From the NCBI GenBank assembly GCA_963785255.1, contig CAWAUR010000017.1:487986-551985 (forward strand): a DNA stretch of 64,000 bases. The letters are read 5' to 3'. Shown here in pieces: positions 49,971-59,563 of this stretch (position 1 is the first letter of the stretch; each line of letters starts with the position of its first letter). This DNA is from Bog-159 sp963785255. Lineage in GTDB: Bacteria > Acidobacteriota > Terriglobia > Bryobacterales > Bryobacteraceae. Below the pieces are notes generated by a model, which did not search any database, had not been told where the DNA came from, and saw only the letters and a list, made by a program, of their open reading frames with translations. The position numbers and the translations under genes were made by a program.

Positions 49971-50255
49971 GTTGTTTAAATATGGCGATGTCCGGCACTT
50001 ACAGCGGCGGCCCAATGCCCCGGTCTGCTGCAATTCGTGGACTACTCGCGGATAGGCAGGGTGCCCGTCCACATTGATAACCCGCGGCCGGCTATGGTGC
50101 GTGGTAGTCAATGCCCGCCGCAGAAAGATGTGCGCCGCCGTCAGATCTCGCTGCGCCGACAACATGAAATCAATGGTTTCCCCAGCCGAATCGACGGCCC
50201 GATACAGGTAGTTCCAAGCGCCTGCAATACGAACGTAGGTTTCATCCACTCTGGC
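49971..50255 (-). pseudogene. IS6-family transposase fragment
   Basis: RVDETYVRIAGAWNYLYRAV, DSAGETIDFMLSAQRDLTAA, PRVINVDGHPAYPRVVHEL and CKCRTSPYLNN match the catalytic core of IS6-family transposases. The first two acidic residues (DET, NVDG) are present but the third, in the VEQDHR block after LNN, is cut off where the drmB fragment begins. The N-terminal HTH is also missing. Confidence 0.8.
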
Positions 50256-50328
50256 GCACCATCAAGATGCGGTCGGTTTGGCGGCTAGAGGACAAGTGAA
50301 TTTCGACAGATAATCGGATATCGATGTC

Positions 50329-51240
50329 CTAGTTAGCCGCGATGCACGGCTGAGCGTGCGTGCACCCCCTGTCGTTTTCCGGTATCCAGATGAAATACAG
50401 TGATTTAACTCTTTCGGATGTTGGCGTCTGATGGCACTCCAAGGTGCCGTCACTCAGTGCGATTATCGAATTTTCTGCAGGAGCTTGCCACGAGCTTTCA
50501 ATGCGGCCAACCTGTTCGCGCCCCGCTGGGCAGACGCTAACAAATCCGCCGTAGCGTGCGTTGTTCGCCGTGACGCAGCCGCGGAAAGTGAGCATTCCAG
50601 CCGGTCTGGCGTGGAAGAAGTCGAGGCCAGGACCCTCCAGGTCCCGCATTTGGCCCGTGTACTTGTGCATCACGTTGTCGTACGCGCCGTAGCCTAACGC
50701 CGCCGTCCGGTTGCTGGTGGTCAGTTCCTCCCCGAACGGTAGGAAATCGTGACGCGCGGTTACGGCGGCGTTTTCGTCGGTGACCGCCCTCGTGCTGCCC
50801 AGGTGATCCGTGGTGACGTAGCACGTCAGGCAGGGCGGAGGCGGCGGCTGCGTGGAGTACTCGGCCGCCAGATCGCCTTTCGCATCGTAGACGTAGGTGG
50901 TGGTCACGCCGCTCGTGGTTTTCGTGACGCGCCGGCCGTCGCCATCGTAGTTGTAAGTCGCCGTGCCGTTACTCGTGCTGGTGAATCCCGTCTGCCGGTT
51001 CTCCACGTCGTAAGTGACCGAGAATGGACTGATGGTGGTCTCGTTGCCCGCACTGTCGTAGCCGAAGTTGGTTGGCGTCAGCCGGTTCGTGGTGGTGTTG
51101 TAAGCGTCGGATGTGACAGTTAGCGCCGATAGGGAAATACCGCTGGAACTGGGCACCCACCGATTGCCGTAGATATCGTAATTGAACGTCTCCGACCAGA
51201 TGGTGTTCGACCCCGCCTTCTCCGTGGCTGCGTTCAGACG
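50329..51240 (-). pseudogene. RHS core fragment (RHS-A)
   Basis: From about 51240 to 50615 the minus strand is the conserved RHS core: WSETFNYDIYGNRW, GNETTISPFSVTYDVENRQT, DHLGSTRAVTDENAAVTARH, DFLPFGEELTT, NVMHKYTGQMRDLEGPGLDF. After FFHAR the expected YF...QGRFTSPDP is replaced by unrelated codons down to the IS scar at 50365-50420. There is no N-terminus: the left junction runs into the small exported gene before it. A core without head or tip, so not functional. Confidence 0.8.
50365..50420 (+). repeat. IS-end-like scar (second copy)
   Basis: CCCCCTGTCGTTTTCCG at 50365-50381 and CTTTCGGAT at 50411-50419, the same pair and spacing as at 29354-29408. The sequence between differs. Confidence 0.5.
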
Positions 51241-51488
51241 GTTGTAACCAGGTCGTAGGGCAGGAATTCCTCGTCCCTAAGGAGGAGGCCCCCCGCGTTC
51301 CAAATTCGGCAGTGAGCAGCCTGCGCTGTCGCTAGGTTGCAATCCTGCCACCAGCCGCCAATCTTGCCGCCGCCCACGAATGCGGCGTCTGGGGGTACAT
51401 CGTCGGGCCGAACCGGGCCCGGTTCCCGGCCGCATCCGTGGCACAGAAGCACGGCGACCGTTGCAGAGACGGTGAGGGATCTTTTCAT
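51234..51488 (-). CDS. Small exported protein, candidate immunity partner of RHS-B, possibly C-truncated
   Basis: An 84-residue protein with a signal-like start (MKRSLTVSATVAVLLCHGCG), possibly a lipoprotein, although the lipobox is imperfect. The mature part reads VGGGKIGGWWQDCNLATAQA then CRIWNAGGLLLRDEEFLPYD. The end (LVTTV) is read from the joined RHS fragment, so a few to many residues are lost. It begins 9 bases after the toxin tip of RHS-B. Neutralising that tip outside the cytoplasm is the likely role, from position only. Confidence 0.55.
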   Translation of the reverse strand: MKRSLTVSATVAVLLCHGCGREPGPVRPDDVPPDAAFVGGGKIGGWWQDCNLATAQAAHCRIWNAGGLLLRDEEFLPYDLVTTV

Positions 51489-51497
51489 GGCGTGCTC

Positions 51498-51734
51498 TCA
51501 GTCCTCGTCCGTTCCCTGTCCCTTGTCTCGCGGAATGAGCTTTCGTTCGTGCGGGGGCTTCTTGTCCTTCTCTGGGTCCTTGCTCCCAGTGACCGACTTG
51601 TCCGAGACGAGCCGGTAAAAGAAGAATACATAGTTCGGAACACTGAGCGTGTGCGATCCCGGGCCTATTCCGGCTTTACTCAGCCCGTTCGCCGCGAACC
51701 AGATGCAGTCGCGAAAACCCACCCAGTAAGTGGG
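51498..51734 (-). pseudogene. In-frame remainder of the RHS-B toxin tip beyond a TAG
   Basis: Directly after the TAG at 51737-51735 the same frame continues PTYWVGFRDCIWFAANGLSK, AGIGPGSHTLSVPNYVFFFY and ends in a polar tail at 51498. This is the expected continuation of the tip (in relatives a GKPxYNVFxxNCxTF block) and carries the likely catalytic Cys. A GTG at 51722 could restart translation but would give only the tail. Confidence 0.65.
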
Positions 51735-54700
51735 CTACTTACCCTGTTGCTGGGCTGCGACCGCGTTCTCGATGTAGGCCCTCAGCGCCGCAGTCTCCTG
51801 GGGTGACGTCTTGAAATACGCGATTGAGACGGATTCATGCGGCACGTGCTCGGCATCCGCCAGCTTGTTCGCCAAAGCCACCAACGATCCGTCGGTCGGC
51901 CTTCCGTCGGCTCCGTAGGTCACCGAGATATCGATTGTCCGGTAGAGACCGACACCCTCCGCGCTGCCGGTGTCCTTGGGCTGGAAGTCGCCGTACTCGC
52001 CCGTCCCGTCTGAGCGATTCAGGTAGGCGACCCCAGCGTGCCCCAGCCCGTGCGCGCCGGTACCGAATTTCACATCCAGCGCGTCCCTGCCATCGGGATC
52101 TGTGTAGGCGAGCGGGTTGCCGAGGGTGTACGCGTACATATCCCATCGCTGCGGGCTAACGATGTGGATCTCGTTGCCGTCGTCAGGGTCGGGGCTGGTG
52201 AACCTACCTTGCGCGTCGTGAAAGTACCTGGCATGGAAAAAGTCCAGCCCAGGCCCTTCCAGATCCCGCTCCTGCCCCGTGTACTTGTGCATCACATTGT
52301 CGTACGCGCCGTAGCCCAACGCGGCCGTCCGGTTGCTGGTGGTCAGTTCCTCCCCAAACGGCAGGAAATCGTGGCGCGCGGTCACGACGGCGTTTTCGTC
52401 GGTAACTACCCTCGTGCTCCCCAGGTGATCCGTGGTGACGTAGCACGTCAGGCAGGGCGGAGGCGGCGGCTGCGTGGAGTATTCGGACGCCAGATCGCCT
52501 TTCGCATCGTAGACGTAGGTCGTTGTCACTCCGCCAGCCGTCTTAGTAACTCGCCGGCCATCGCCGTCGTACGTGTAAGTCGCCGTGCCGTTACTTATAC
52601 TGCTGAAACCCGTCTGCCGGTTCTCCACGTCGTAAGTGACCGAGAATGGGCTGATGGTGGTCTCGTTGCCCGCCGTATCATACCCGAAATTACCGGAAGT
52701 CAGCCGGTTGGTCAGCGTGTTGTAAGCGTCCGATGTCACGGTCAGCGCGGAAAGGGAAATACCGCTCGAACTGGGTACCCAGCGATTGCCGTAGATATCG
52801 TAATTGAACGTCTCCGACCACACGGTGCTCGACCCGGCCTTCTCCGCCGCGGAGTTCAGCCGGTTGTAAGCGTCGTAACCGTATGTCTGCGTAACATTCG
52901 GCGTCGCGATGGTCTGGCTCTGCAAATTGCCATTATTGGTCGTGCACGATGCCGGCGGCGGCGCTCCGGTGCAGTAGGCAAAGCCCAGATTCAGAAAGCT
53001 GGTAGGATTGGCGGCTGTGCCAAGGGTCACACCCGTAGGCTGCTGCCGGTAAGGATCGTAACTGCGGTTTTCCACCAGGCCGTTGCCCAATGTGAATTGG
53101 CTGATCGGCCCTTGCGACGCGTAGGCGATGGACGACGCATAGTTGGTGGTCCCGCCGCCGGACGGCGCCCCCGCCAGCTTGGTCGCGCGGTTGGCGGTGT
53201 CGTACGTCCATGTGAACGTGCGGCTGGAGGGCTGCGTCATGGTCTTCATCGCGTTGGCCAGGTTATAGGTGTAGGCGAACGGATAAGGGTTGCCCCCCGT
53301 GATCTGGCTGCTGCTCAGAATATCGCCCAGCGCACTGTACTTGCTGTAGTTCGTGGTGGAGGCGGAGGAAGTCACCTGCGTGAGACGGCCGACCAGATAG
53401 TTGGTTGCGCCGGAGGGCGCGGTGTTGCAGGGCGATTGTGTGTTGCCATCGTAACAGTAGTCGACGGTGGGGGTGTAATAGCTGGAGGAATAGGTGTACG
53501 TCTTTGAAGTGATCCGGTTCAGCGCGTCGTAAGCCAGAGTCGTGTCGTTGAGGTTCGAATCGGTCTTGTAAGTCAGATTGCCGTTGTAATCGTAGGTATA
53601 CGACGTCGTGCCGCCCTCGGGATTGGTGGCGCTTTTGAGCCGCGCCAGCGAATCGTACCCGAAGGCGCGCGACTGGGTGCCGGAGGGACAGAGGCCACTC
53701 ACCAGCGCCGCGCCTTGGCAGACCAGCGTCAGGTCGTTCAGGGTGTCGTAGGCGTAGCTGGTGGTCGTGGTGTTCGCCTCCGTCACGCTGGTGATGCGGC
53801 CCAGCGCGTCGGTGAGGGTGGAGCGCGTGACCGACGCCGGGTCGGTGAGGGTCGTTTTGTTGCCGGCGTAGGTCATGGAGGTCGCCGAGCTGTCGGCGGT
53901 GGTTACGCTGGTGGGGCGATTTAGGGCGTCGTACAGCGTAGTGGTGTTCTCGGCGGCCTCGCTGTTACATGGGCGGTAAGGGTTGGTAACCGTGTACGGG
54001 CGGCCCATGTTGTCGTAGGTTTGCACCACGACGATGTCGCCGTTGCCGGAGCCGCAGGGCACCTGCTGCTCGGTTTCCGACTTGCGCGCCAGACCGTCGT
54101 ACGAGACGATGCTTTCAATGGCGTTGTCGTTGAGCGCGTTCTGGTCGCTGGTGGTGGTCACCGAGACGGCATTCGGGGTGTCGTTGTAGGTGTACGTCGT
54201 CTGCGCCGTAGCCGTACCGTTGACGATGCCCCGCTGAACCTGCGACAGGCGGTCGAGCTTATCGTTGTTGCCATCGCCATAAGCGAATTCGGTCTGGATG
54301 GAGTTGGGGTCGGTGGCATACGTAGGCCGGCCCAGATAATAGTCGTACTCGTAGGTCGTGACTTGCGAAAGCGCGTTGGTGACGGTGGTGGGGAAGGCGT
54401 CGGCGGAGTAACCGGGCGGCAGTTCCGTGCCGGTGGGAGAGAAGCTGTCCGTGTATGAGTAGCTGGTTTTGTTGCCGTTCGGATCGGTGACCGATAGGAC
54501 GTTTCCAAGCGTGTCGTAGGTCTTCGTGGTGGAAAGGAACGAGCCGAAAGTGTTGGACCACTGTTTAGTGGTGGTAAGGTTGCCCAGGCAGGTTCCGGTT
54601 GGGACGGGGCTGCAGGATTGCGACCAGGATGGCGCCACATACCCGCTCGGCGTGCCGCCCGCCGCCGTAGGAAGCGAGTCGTCGTAGCTGTATTGCGTTT

Positions 54701-55136
54701 CAGCCACGTAGTTGTTGTTCCCATCATACACGATCCGGTCGATGGGCGCGCGGCGGATGTGGACGGTGGACGAGACGGTGCTGTTGAGCGTGTCGTAGCC
54801 GTTGGTGAGGTACGTCGTCTTGGTGGTCCGCAACGCCGCGCCCACCGCTCCGGACCCGTAATCGTATTCGGTGACGGAGGCCGGGTTATTGTACTGGTCG
54901 TAATTGCCGTACTTGACCTGGCTTACCGGATTCGGGCTGGCGTCGGCGAGCGTGGTCGTGCTGGTGAACAACGAGGTGTAGTGCACCGGGGCCTGCGGGC
55001 TTGTGATGCTTGTCAGCGTGGCCCCGTTCGGCTCATACGACGAGACGTTCAGGTAGCTGTTCCCCCCGCTGGGCCCGCCGGTGCAACTCGCGTCCGCGGG
55101 AAACTGGCCGCAGGGGCGCTGCTGCCAAGCGTCCAC
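51735..55136 (-). CDS. RHS-repeat protein with a papain-like toxin tip (RHS-B), stopped early by TAG
   Basis: A 1133-residue frame. Residues about 1-900 are YD/RHS repeats (SYTYDYNGNLTYKTDSNLND, YDSLARLKSATNPEGG). The core is complete (HDFLPFGEELTTSNRTAALG, DLEGPGLDFFHARYFHDAQG, RFTSPDP). The tip follows DPDG and contains GTGAHGLGHAGVAYLN, a likely catalytic His of a permuted papain-like (NlpC/P60- or LRAT-like) fold. The TAG falls before the Cys. The first codon (GTG) lacks a signal peptide; upstream the frame is open again after a TGA at 55172-55170 (YEDIPTIANDYLRADFNTAF), so the N-terminus is also broken. Confidence 0.8.
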   Translation of the reverse strand: MDAWQQRPCGQFPADASCTGGPSGGNSYLNVSSYEPNGATLTSITSPQAPVHYTSLFTSTTTLADASPNPVSQVKYGNYDQYNNPASVTEYDYGSGAVGAALRTTKTTYLTNGYDTLNSTVSSTVHIRRAPIDRIVYDGNNNYVAETQYSYDDSLPTAAGGTPSGYVAPSWSQSCSPVPTGTCLGNLTTTKQWSNTFGSFLSTTKTYDTLGNVLSVTDPNGNKTSYSYTDSFSPTGTELPPGYSADAFPTTVTNALSQVTTYEYDYYLGRPTYATDPNSIQTEFAYGDGNNDKLDRLSQVQRGIVNGTATAQTTYTYNDTPNAVSVTTTSDQNALNDNAIESIVSYDGLARKSETEQQVPCGSGNGDIVVVQTYDNMGRPYTVTNPYRPCNSEAAENTTTLYDALNRPTSVTTADSSATSMTYAGNKTTLTDPASVTRSTLTDALGRITSVTEANTTTTSYAYDTLNDLTLVCQGAALVSGLCPSGTQSRAFGYDSLARLKSATNPEGGTTSYTYDYNGNLTYKTDSNLNDTTLAYDALNRITSKTYTYSSSYYTPTVDYCYDGNTQSPCNTAPSGATNYLVGRLTQVTSSASTTNYSKYSALGDILSSSQITGGNPYPFAYTYNLANAMKTMTQPSSRTFTWTYDTANRATKLAGAPSGGGTTNYASSIAYASQGPISQFTLGNGLVENRSYDPYRQQPTGVTLGTAANPTSFLNLGFAYCTGAPPPASCTTNNGNLQSQTIATPNVTQTYGYDAYNRLNSAAEKAGSSTVWSETFNYDIYGNRWVPSSSGISLSALTVTSDAYNTLTNRLTSGNFGYDTAGNETTISPFSVTYDVENRQTGFSSISNGTATYTYDGDGRRVTKTAGGVTTTYVYDAKGDLASEYSTQPPPPPCLTCYVTTDHLGSTRVVTDENAVVTARHDFLPFGEELTTSNRTAALGYGAYDNVMHKYTGQERDLEGPGLDFFHARYFHDAQGRFTSPDPDDGNEIHIVSPQRWDMYAYTLGNPLAYTDPDGRDALDVKFGTGAHGLGHAGVAYLNRSDGTGEYGDFQPKDTGSAEGVGLYRTIDISVTYGADGRPTDGSLVALANKLADAEHVPHESVSIAYFKTSPQETAALRAYIENAVAAQQQGK

Positions 55137-55354
55137 ACTCTTTCTGAGCAGCGCGCCGCTACCCTCGCCTCAGCAGACGGTGCTGTTGAAGACCATCGAC
55201 ACGTTCTTGGAAAATGCCGTGTTGAAGTCCGCGCGAAGGTAATCGTTGGCTATTGTCGGAATGTCTTCATACGCGCGGCCCGATCACAGGGAATGTAGGG
55301 GTGATGTGCCGGGACCGCGTAAAGCGGGGAATGGATTTTTGCGGGGCACGCAGA

Positions 55355-55648
55355 TCAGGCGCTCCCCTCGGCACCCTCTTTTTCTGCCATTTTGCGACGT
55401 CTACTGAGTTCCGGGATGAGCTTCCATAAGGGCTGATTCAGATCCTCTCTTGACACGGAGGTCCTGTAGTATTCGGAGCACCGCTTTAGCAGTTCCTCCG
55501 GTGTGTCTGTCGAGACGTCCCAGATCGTCGCTTCGTCTCCAACGAAAAGTGGTTCATATTCGTCCGATAGCACTTGCTCGAAGAACTCGCGAGCCAGTTC
55601 CGGAATCTTCCGCATTTTCTCGTCTGGGGAGAACTCCATGGCGCTCAT
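55355..55648 (-). CDS. Candidate immunity protein of RHS-C
   Basis: A 97-residue acidic protein without a signal peptide (MSAMEFSPDEKMRKIPELAR, EEATIWDVST-like centre, PEELLKRCSEYYRTSVSRED). Its ATG directly follows the TAG of RHS-C. Small, acidic and cytoplasmic, it fits an immunity protein for a toxin acting inside the cell. No family is recognised; the role rests on position. Confidence 0.6.
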   Translation of the reverse strand: MSAMEFSPDEKMRKIPELAREFFEQVLSDEYEPLFVGDEATIWDVSTDTPEELLKRCSEYYRTSVSREDLNQPLWKLIPELSRRRKMAEKEGAEGSA

Positions 55649-58077
55649 CTATTTTGTCGTGAATCGCCCATTGGCGATCCCGTTCGCAATACCGTTTGCT
55701 CTCACATACCCGGCTGAGATGATCCGCTGGCCCGTGGGATCGGTTGTGATTCGGACAAGCTTGTCGCCCACTTGCTGGATGCAGTTAATATTCCCGTTAT
55801 TTGCGTTGTCGATGAGTTTTTGGCTTGCTGGGCTTTGGACTATTTCGTTCGCTTGCTCAAGTGAGAGCCCGATCTTCTGCAACTTTTGGATGGCGCTCGG
55901 CACGGCTGGAAGAAACGGCGCCGCTGCTCGCGCCGCGTTCAGGCCCAGGCTGGTCAACCCGGCCCCGGAGAACGTAAGCCCACCGGCAACGGCTGCTCCT
56001 CCGAGGAGAGATCCGCCCGCGAAGGCGGCCATGAGGCCGTACATGCTATTGGCTCGTTGGCCCACGGCTTGGACTACGGCCAACCCGAACGGGTTGATGT
56101 CGCTGCTGCTTGTTGGACTTGGCCCCAACGGCACCGATCCGAAGCCAACATTTGAAGTGGCCGTGTCGTATGGAGTGAAGGTGTAGCCGACGCTCGTCCC
56201 ATTGTATGTCAGCGAACTCGTGTTGACTGTTCCACTTACGTACGTGCCGACATTTCCATTGCAGGTTCCTGAGGCAACTGTGACCGAAACGCTCTTGTCC
56301 GTCTGATTGCTGGTGGTGATGCAATCCTGACCGCTCGGATCAACATTGACCAGTGGGTTGTTCCGGACGTAGCTGTAGAGATTCCAACTCTGCGGATCGC
56401 TTGCGCTCTGGTCGGCCAGCGGATCATCCGGCGAGGTGAACCTACCTTGCGCGGAGCTGAGGTACCTGGCTTCGAACCAGTCCAGTCCCGACTCGGCGTC
56501 GCGTTCTTTGCCGGCGTACTTGTGCATCACATTGTCGTACGCGCCGTAGCCCAAGGCCGCCGTCCGGTTGCTGGTGGTCAGTTCCTCCCCGAACGGCAGG
56601 AAATCGTGACGCGCGGTTACGGCGGCGTTTTCGTCGGTGACCGCCCTCGTGCTGCCCAGGTGATCCGTGGTGATATAGCATGTCAGGCACGCCGGCGGAG
56701 GTGGCTGCGTCGAGTATTCGGCCGCCAGATCGCCTTTCGCGTCGTAGACGTAGGTTGTGGTCACGCCGCTCGTGGTTTTCGTGACGCGCCGGCCGTCGCC
56801 ATCGTAGGTGTAAGTCGCCGTGCCGTTACTCGTGCTGCTGAATTCCGTCTGCCGGTTCTCTACATCGTAAGTCACCGTGAATGGGCTGATGGTGGTCTCG
56901 TTGCCTGCCGTATCATACCCGAAATTGCCGGAGGTCAGCCGGTTGGTTAGCGTGTTGTAAGCGTCCGATGTCACGGTCAGCGCGGAAAGGGAAATACCGC
57001 TCGAACTGGGTACCCAGCGATTGCCGTAGATATCGTAATTGAACGTCTCCGACCACACGGTGCTCGACCCGGCCTTCTCCGCCGCGGAGTTCAGCCGGTT
57101 GTAAGCGTCGTAACCGTATGTCTGCGTAACATTCGGCGTCGCGATGGTCTGGCTCTGCAAATTGCCATTATTGGTCGTGCACGATGCCGGCGGCGGCGCT
57201 CCGGTGCAGTAGGCAAAGCCCAGATTCAGAAAGCTGGTAGGATTGGCGGCTGTGCCCAGTGTCACACCCGTAGGCTGCTGCCGGTAAAGATCGTAACTGC
57301 GATTCTCCACCAAGCCGTTGCCCAATGTGAATTTGCTGATCGGCCCTTGCGAGGCGTAGGCGATGGACGACGCATAGTTGGTGGTCCCGCCGCCGGATGG
57401 CGCGCCCGCCAGATTGGTCGCGCGATTGGCGGTGTCGTACGTCCAGGTGAACTTGCGCAAGGAGGGCAGCGTCATGGTCTTCATCGCGTTGGCCAGATTA
57501 TAGGTGTAGGCGAACGTGTAAGGATTGCCGCCGGTGATCTGGCTGCTGCCGAGGATGTCGCCCAGCGCATCGTACTGCTTGTAGTTCGTGGTGGAGGCGG
57601 AGGAAGTCACTTGCGTCAGACGGCCGACCAGGTAGTTGGCCTGCGCCGGTGGGCGGGTTATTGCAATACGATTGCGTAACTCCATCGTAACAGTAGTAGA
57701 CGCTGGGGGTGGAGTAGTTGGAGGAGTAAGTGTAGGTCTTGGACGTGATCCGGTTCAGCTTGTCGTAAGCCAGGGCGGTGGCGTTGCCGTTTGAATCGGT
57801 CTTATAAGTCAGATTGCCGTTGTTGTCGTAGGTATACGACGTCGTGCCGCTCTCGGGATTGGTGGCGCTGCTGAGCCGCGCCAGCGAATCGTACCCGAAG
57901 GCGCGCGACTGGGTGCCGGAGGGACAGGCGCCGCTGACCAGCGCCGCGCCCTGGCAGACCAGCGTCAGATCGTTCAAGGTATCGTAGGCGTAGCTGGTGG
58001 TGGTGATGTTCGCCTCCTTCACGCTGGTGATGCGGCCAGCGCGTCGGTGAGGGTCGTCTTGTTGGCGCGAAGCCTCA
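55649..58077 (-). pseudogene. RHS-repeat protein with a nuclease-like tip (RHS-C), frameshifted
   Basis: Pieces in different frames form one RHS gene starting MRLRANKTTLTDAL (ATG at 58077). Against RHS-B and RHS-D there is a missing C near 58036 and a shift near 57640-57660 (NNPPTGAG | ANYLVGRL). From 57650 down the frame is intact through the core (GKERDAESGLDWFEARYLSS, AQGRFTSPDDP) and the tip after DPSGQD. The tip has a glycine/alanine-rich hydrophobic centre and ends GDKLVRITTDPTGQRIISAG YVR, like RNase-fold (BECR) toxins. The core differs from its neighbours in the last block (AESGLDWFE). Confidence 0.7.
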
Positions 58078-58100
58078 TAGCCGTGCCCGGGACGCCCGAC

Positions 58101-59009
58101 TTATTGTGTCGGCATGTACCAGATCTGTAGCGCGCCCGTGGACGTATTCTCCCACAACAAGTCCGCGACCCCATCGCCGTTGAAATCCGCCGCCGCCGCT
58201 AGCTTCCACGAATTGCTTTCCGTCACCTGCGCCGTGCTTCCATAGGTCGCGCCTTGCGACCCGCTCATCAGCCAGATCTCCGCCGCGCCCGAGCCGGGGT
58301 ACTGCCACACCACGTCTGGGATGCCGTCCTTATTGAAATCCGCGCCCGCCGCCACGCGCCACGACGTGCTTCCCGACACCGTGACCGCGCTGACGAGCAC
58401 GGGGTCGGTCTCGCTGGTGCTTTCATACCAGAACTGCACCCCGCCGGCCACCGGATCTTCCCAAACGAGATAAGCGTTGCTGCCGCTGGTGGCATACTTA
58501 ACGGCGGTCGCGATGCGCCAGGAGTTGCTGGTGGTTACGTTTGCGGCGCTGAGGTAGGTGGCGTTGTTCATGTACCAGATCTGCGCCGCCCCGTTCGATG
58601 TGTTTTGCCAGACCAGGTCGGGATGGCCATCGGCGTTGAAGTCGGCCGCGCCGACGATGTGCCAGGGGTTGCCCGTGGACACGCTGGCCGATCCAGTGAT
58701 GGTCGCGCCGCCGGCGCCGCCCATGTACCAAATTTGCGCCGCGCCGGTGGACGGATTCTGCCAGACCAAGTCGGGGACACCGTCGTTGTTGAAATCGGCG
58801 GCCGCGACGATGCAGCAGGAGATGGTGACGCCGCTGCCGCTGCCCGCGGAGACGTCGGCGGGGGTAGCGGCGAACGGGGCGATCTGGTTCTCGATGGCGA
58901 TGATGCGTCCGCCCAGGCGCACGTATTCCTTGCTTAGGGAGGGGGTCTGTCCCGGTAGCGCGGCAGCTAAGGATATCAGAATGAAGGCTGTTAGTGTCGT
59001 TCGTTCCAT
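58101..59009 (-). CDS. Exported FG-GAP/VCBS-repeat propeller protein, copy 1
   Basis: A 302-residue protein; the ATG at 59009 follows GGAGG. After a signal peptide (TLTAFILISLAAALPGQ) it has five to six FG-GAP-like repeats of about 45 residues (ADFNNDGVPDLVWQNPSTGA, AQIWYMGG; the DxNxDGxxD loop is the calcium-binding signature). It lies 28 bases after the immunity gene of RHS-D and 23 bases before RHS-C. Its C-terminal 160 residues are nearly identical to copy 2 at 61923. An integrin-like surface adhesin or anchoring role is possible. Confidence 0.85.
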   Translation of the reverse strand: MERTTLTAFILISLAAALPGQTPSLSKEYVRLGGRIIAIENQIAPFAATPADVSAGSGSGVTISCCIVAAADFNNDGVPDLVWQNPSTGAAQIWYMGGAGGATITGSASVSTGNPWHIVGAADFNADGHPDLVWQNTSNGAAQIWYMNNATYLSAANVTTSNSWRIATAVKYATSGSNAYLVWEDPVAGGVQFWYESTSETDPVLVSAVTVSGSTSWRVAAGADFNKDGIPDVVWQYPGSGAAEIWLMSGSQGATYGSTAQVTESNSWKLAAAADFNGDGVADLLWENTSTGALQIWYMPTQ

Positions 59010-59037
59010 CGTTCCTCCGGTAAGCAGTGTCCTGCCC

Positions 59038-59559
59038 TCAGTTGATTCCGGATCTCGCAGCTTTAACCCAGTCGGGAACGCGAAACTTGTATGGCACGCT
59101 CGAAGCGTATTCGCGCAATTTGAAGAGCCCGGAGCCGTCGAGGTCGTAGTACATAAGAATCTCGGAGGATCCCAGCGCAACGCGCGCCCCTCGGTCCACC
59201 CCGACGTCCTCGGCAGCGACCCGGTACGCGAACGTGCGCCCCTGCATACTCACCCGCTGTAGTTTCTGCACATTCACGGCCTGGTCGCGGATCAGTATGC
59301 GCTCGGGATCTCCGGGAGCGCACGTTACCATCATGACGGATGCCGCCGGCGACCCGGGCGTGAGCGCCTCCACGAGCAACTCGCCGTTCTGCCCGGCGGC
59401 GCTACGGCCCTGAACGGTGGCCCCGGGAAGGCCCGGAATGTCCCACCCGCCCTCCTTGAACAGCTCCCGAATGGCGCAGCCAGATTCTCCGTTTGCCGCT
59501 CCGGCCAGGGCGGCGACCAGGACGGCCACCCCGCAGGCTGCGCGAGCCGCGCGTGGCAT
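59038..59559 (-). CDS. Exported candidate immunity protein of RHS-D
   Basis: A 173-residue protein from the ATG at 59559, 4 bases after the RHS-D stop. The signal peptide (AACGVAVLVAALAGAANGES) directs it out of the cytoplasm. The mature part (GCAIRELFKEGGWDIPGLPG, APGDPERILIRDQAV, ILMYYDLDGSGLFKLREYA) has a beta-rich look and no known domain. Partner role inferred from position behind a protease-like toxin tip. Confidence 0.6.
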   Translation of the reverse strand: MPRAARAACGVAVLVAALAGAANGESGCAIRELFKEGGWDIPGLPGATVQGRSAAGQNGELLVEALTPGSPAASVMMVTCAPGDPERILIRDQAVNVQKLQRVSMQGRTFAYRVAAEDVGVDRGARVALGSSEILMYYDLDGSGLFKLREYASSVPYKFRVPDWVKAARSGIN

Positions 59560-59563
59560 CTTC

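Noticed and set aside
52038..53507. 489-codon plus-strand frame opposite RHS-B
   Set aside because: The RHS repeats have strongly biased codons that leave the opposite strand open. The frame is made of GRR/VGG-type low complexity with no domain.
58254..58937. Plus-strand frames of 227 codons opposite the FG-GAP gene, and the similar 368-codon frame at 62076
   Set aside because: Shadows of the FG-GAP repeats, visible by their period and by the same frames at both copies.
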